A stretch of DNA of 64,000 bases from Flavobacteriaceae bacterium (GTDB lineage: Bacteria; Bacteroidota; Bacteroidia; Flavobacteriales; Flavobacteriaceae). The position numbers and the translations under genes are program-made. The DNA is taken from positions 1 through 64,000 of the forward strand of contig CANKZI010000009.1 in NCBI GenBank assembly GCA_947488595.1, written 5' to 3'. How positions within the stretch are numbered: position 1 is the first letter of the stretch; every line of letters begins with the position of its first letter. This document shows positions 62,536 to 64,000 of this stretch, in pieces. The notes beneath the pieces are model-generated. The model searched no databases and was not told the origin of the DNA. It saw nothing but the letters and a program-made list of their open reading frames with translations.

Positions 62536-63171
62536 TTAGCTTAAATAGTATTTGATAATATTGATAAGTGTGATCAAAGCGACCAATCCAGTGATTGACC
62601 CAATGATATAATTTATGTTTTTTAAAATAAAAGCGGTTTTGGTTTCCATTTTCTTAAAAAAAACAATGTAGCAATAAAAAGCAAAAAAAGAGCCAATACC
62701 CGAACCAATAACGAAAGACCAAATGAACGGTTTTTCAAATGTAAAATAATTGTAAGAAGCTAAAGTGACGCTGATAAATACATAAAACGGAATCGGAAAT
62801 AAATTCAATGCCGAAAGCAACATGCCTAAAAAAAAACGACTTCGTTTGCTGCGCAATTTCGCAAGTTTCTCTTTTGGTTTGTGTATTTTAGAGGTCCAAA
62901 AAAAATAAATCGTCAAAGCCAAAAACAAAACCAATCCTATTTCGCGAAGAAGAATTACAATTTCTGGCGTATTGTCAATGAATTTTGCAAAAACTATGGC
63001 TATAAAGGTCTGAATCAAAATAACACAAGTTGCTCCTAAAGCAAATATATAAGCCCGAATTCGGCCTTCCTCGATGCTGACTTTTGCCGCAGTCATGTTA
63101 ATCAGTCCTGGAGGCGTAATGCCAATTGCAGAAGTGATAAATCCTAAAAGCAGTGGCAGGCTGTAGACCAT
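62536..63171 (-). CDS. LysE-family transporter
   Basis: A 211-residue inner-membrane protein with about six helices. The N-terminal segment FITSAIGITPPGLINMTAAK and the central charged loop (TSKIHKPKEKLAKLRSKRSR) are typical of the LysE/RhtB superfamily of amino-acid exporters. The substrate cannot be predicted. It starts one base after the trmB stop and is followed by the ATL gene, so trmB-lysE-atl are likely one transcript. Confidence 0.85.
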   Translation of the reverse strand: MVYSLPLLLGFITSAIGITPPGLINMTAAKVSIEEGRIRAYIFALGATCVILIQTFIAIVFAKFIDNTPEIVILLREIGLVLFLALTIYFFWTSKIHKPKEKLAKLRSKRSRFFLGMLLSALNLFPIPFYVFISVTLASYNYFTFEKPFIWSFVIGSGIGSFFAFYCYIVFFKKMETKTAFILKNINYIIGSITGLVALITLINIIKYYLS

Positions 63172-63172
63172 T

Positions 63173-63847
63173 TTATTTTATTTTGAACCGAATATACGTA
63201 ATTGCTTTGTTAATTTCCAAATATTGCTTTTCATAAAATGTCTGAATTGCAGTTACTTCGTCAGGACTTCCTTCGTTCACATAGATATTATGGTTGGAAT
63301 ACAAAATATCGTGCCCTTGTCCTTGCAGCAATCCTAAAGTGTAACCGTGCATGAATTCGCTGTCGGTTTTAAGGTGCACCAAACCACTATTTTTCAGTAT
63401 ATTTTTATACATTTCTAAAAAATCGGGATTGGTCATTCGGTGTTTGGTCCTTTTGTATTTAATTTGTGGATCTGGAAAAGTAATCCAAATTTCGTCGACT
63501 TCATTTTTAGCAAAAACATGATCAATCAATTCAATTTGTGTTCGAACAAATGCTACATTTTCCAAGCCGTTTTCGACCGCAGTCTTGGCACCACGCCAAA
63601 AACGTGCTCCTTTGATATCGATTCCGACAAAGTTTTTTTCGGGATATTTTTGCGCCAAACCTACCGAATATTCTCCTTTACCGCAACCCAACTCAACAAT
63701 TAAGGGATGGTCGTTTTTAAAAAAATCACTATTCCATTTGCCTTTTAAAGGAAAAACTCCGCTTACTACTTCTTCTCTTTTTGGTTGAAAAACATTGTTG
63801 AATGTTTCATTTTCCTTGAACCTTATTAATTTATTTTTACTTCCCAC
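63173..63847 (-). CDS. trmB: tRNA (guanine(46)-N7)-methyltransferase
   Basis: A 224-residue cytoplasmic enzyme. I place the start at the GTG at 63847, because MGSKNKLIRFKENETFNNVF is the usual N-terminus in Flavobacteriia; an in-frame extension to 63940 is hydrophobic and unlike the family. The SAM motif is IVELGCGKGEYSVGLAQKYP, followed by FVGIDIKGARFWRGAKTAVE, and the tRNA-methyltransferase motif is IWITFPDPQIKYKRTKHRM. It methylates G46 of the tRNA variable loop. Length is normal for the family. Confidence 0.94.
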   Translation of the reverse strand: MGSKNKLIRFKENETFNNVFQPKREEVVSGVFPLKGKWNSDFFKNDHPLIVELGCGKGEYSVGLAQKYPEKNFVGIDIKGARFWRGAKTAVENGLENVAFVRTQIELIDHVFAKNEVDEIWITFPDPQIKYKRTKHRMTNPDFLEMYKNILKNSGLVHLKTDSEFMHGYTLGLLQGQGHDILYSNHNIYVNEGSPDEVTAIQTFYEKQYLEINKAITYIRFKIK

Positions 63848-63903
63848 GATATTGTTTAATATTTTGGTAAAATTAAGGAAATATATAAGAACTAGAATAG
63901 TTT

Positions 63904-63911
63904 TAAATTTG
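63904..63911 (+). promoter_or_regulatory. -7 element before the partial glycosyltransferase gene
   Basis: TAAATTTG matches TAnnTTTG, 23 bases before the TTG start at 63935. No TTG is seen at the -33 distance. Confidence 0.4.
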
Positions 63912-63934
63912 CAACTTAAAAATCTAATACGAAT

Positions 63935-64000
63935 TTGCAAACTATTACAAAAAATATCCTAGTTGCTCCATTAAATTGGGGTTTAGGTCACGCTACCAGA
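63935..64000 (+). CDS. MurG-like glycosyltransferase (5' end only)
   Basis: The last 66 bases are the first 22 codons of a gene cut by the right edge. From a TTG at 63935 the protein reads LQTITKNILVAPLNWGLGHA then TR; the stop codon at 63917-63919 leaves only this TTG (or rarer starts) in frame. ILVAPLNWGLGHATR is the N-terminal signature of a Flavobacteriia family of MurG/glycosyltransferase-28-like proteins, which bind a nucleotide sugar. Substrate unknown. Divergent from trmB. Confidence 0.6.
   Translation, partial: MQTITKNILVAPLNWGLGHATR

Overview
The window looks like a chromosomal segment of a Flavobacterium-type bacterium (Bacteroidota, Flavobacteriia). The evidence is low GC content, Type IX secretion (T9SS) C-terminal sorting domains, a SusC/SusD starch locus, promoters of the TAnnTTTG class, a short NuoG in complex I, and a mevalonate pathway. 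Nearly all of it is coding, mostly typical housekeeping and carbohydrate genes. I saw no rRNA, tRNA, CRISPR array, phage module or intact insertion sequence.

Layout. 1-5776 (minus) is a giant secreted adhesin-like protein with ten DUF11 repeats and a choice-of-anchor-L-like region, cut by the left edge. 5995-11891 (plus) holds an Nfu-type Fe-S scaffold, a DUF255 thioredoxin-like protein, a CotH-like T9SS protein and an amphipathic helical-repeat protein. 12047-34921 is a starch/maltodextrin utilisation locus. Its minus-strand arm is susC-susD-susE-like, a T9SS-secreted GH13 and a T9SS-secreted SusF-like repeat protein. Its plus-strand arm is a LacI-type regulator, then an MFS sugar transporter, beta-phosphoglucomutase, GH65 maltose phosphorylase, GH13, GH31 and a lipoprotein GH13. 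Together these would cut starch outside the cell, import glucans through SusCD, finish them in the periplasm, and convert maltose in the cytoplasm to glucose and glucose 6-phosphate.

34922-37914 is a patchy region: a CAAAG-rich repeat block, a glycerophosphodiesterase, a PD-(D/E)XK-type GxxExxY gene enclosed by a perfect 14-bp inverted repeat, an FAD oxidoreductase and a frameshifted T9SS remnant. 37915-51110 (minus) is the complete nuoA-N complex I operon with a consensus promoter at 51145-51175. 51289-54897 has tspO and three isoprenoid/lipid genes (diphosphomevalonate decarboxylase, GHMP kinase, UbiA-type prenyltransferase). 55047-64000 carries an rRNA pseudouridine synthase, small unknown genes, tsaB, an efflux adaptor with a TolC partner, a DUF4403 lipoprotein, an alkyltransferase-like protein, a LysE-type exporter, trmB and the first codons of a MurG-like glycosyltransferase.

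The least explained signals are the inverted-repeat-bounded GxxExxY unit (35734-36234), a three-copy 75-79 bp hairpin family whose stems vary while staying paired (6961, 44088, 54906), and three palindromes in the control regions of the starch locus. All functional calls come from reading the sequence and remembered family features; no database search was run.
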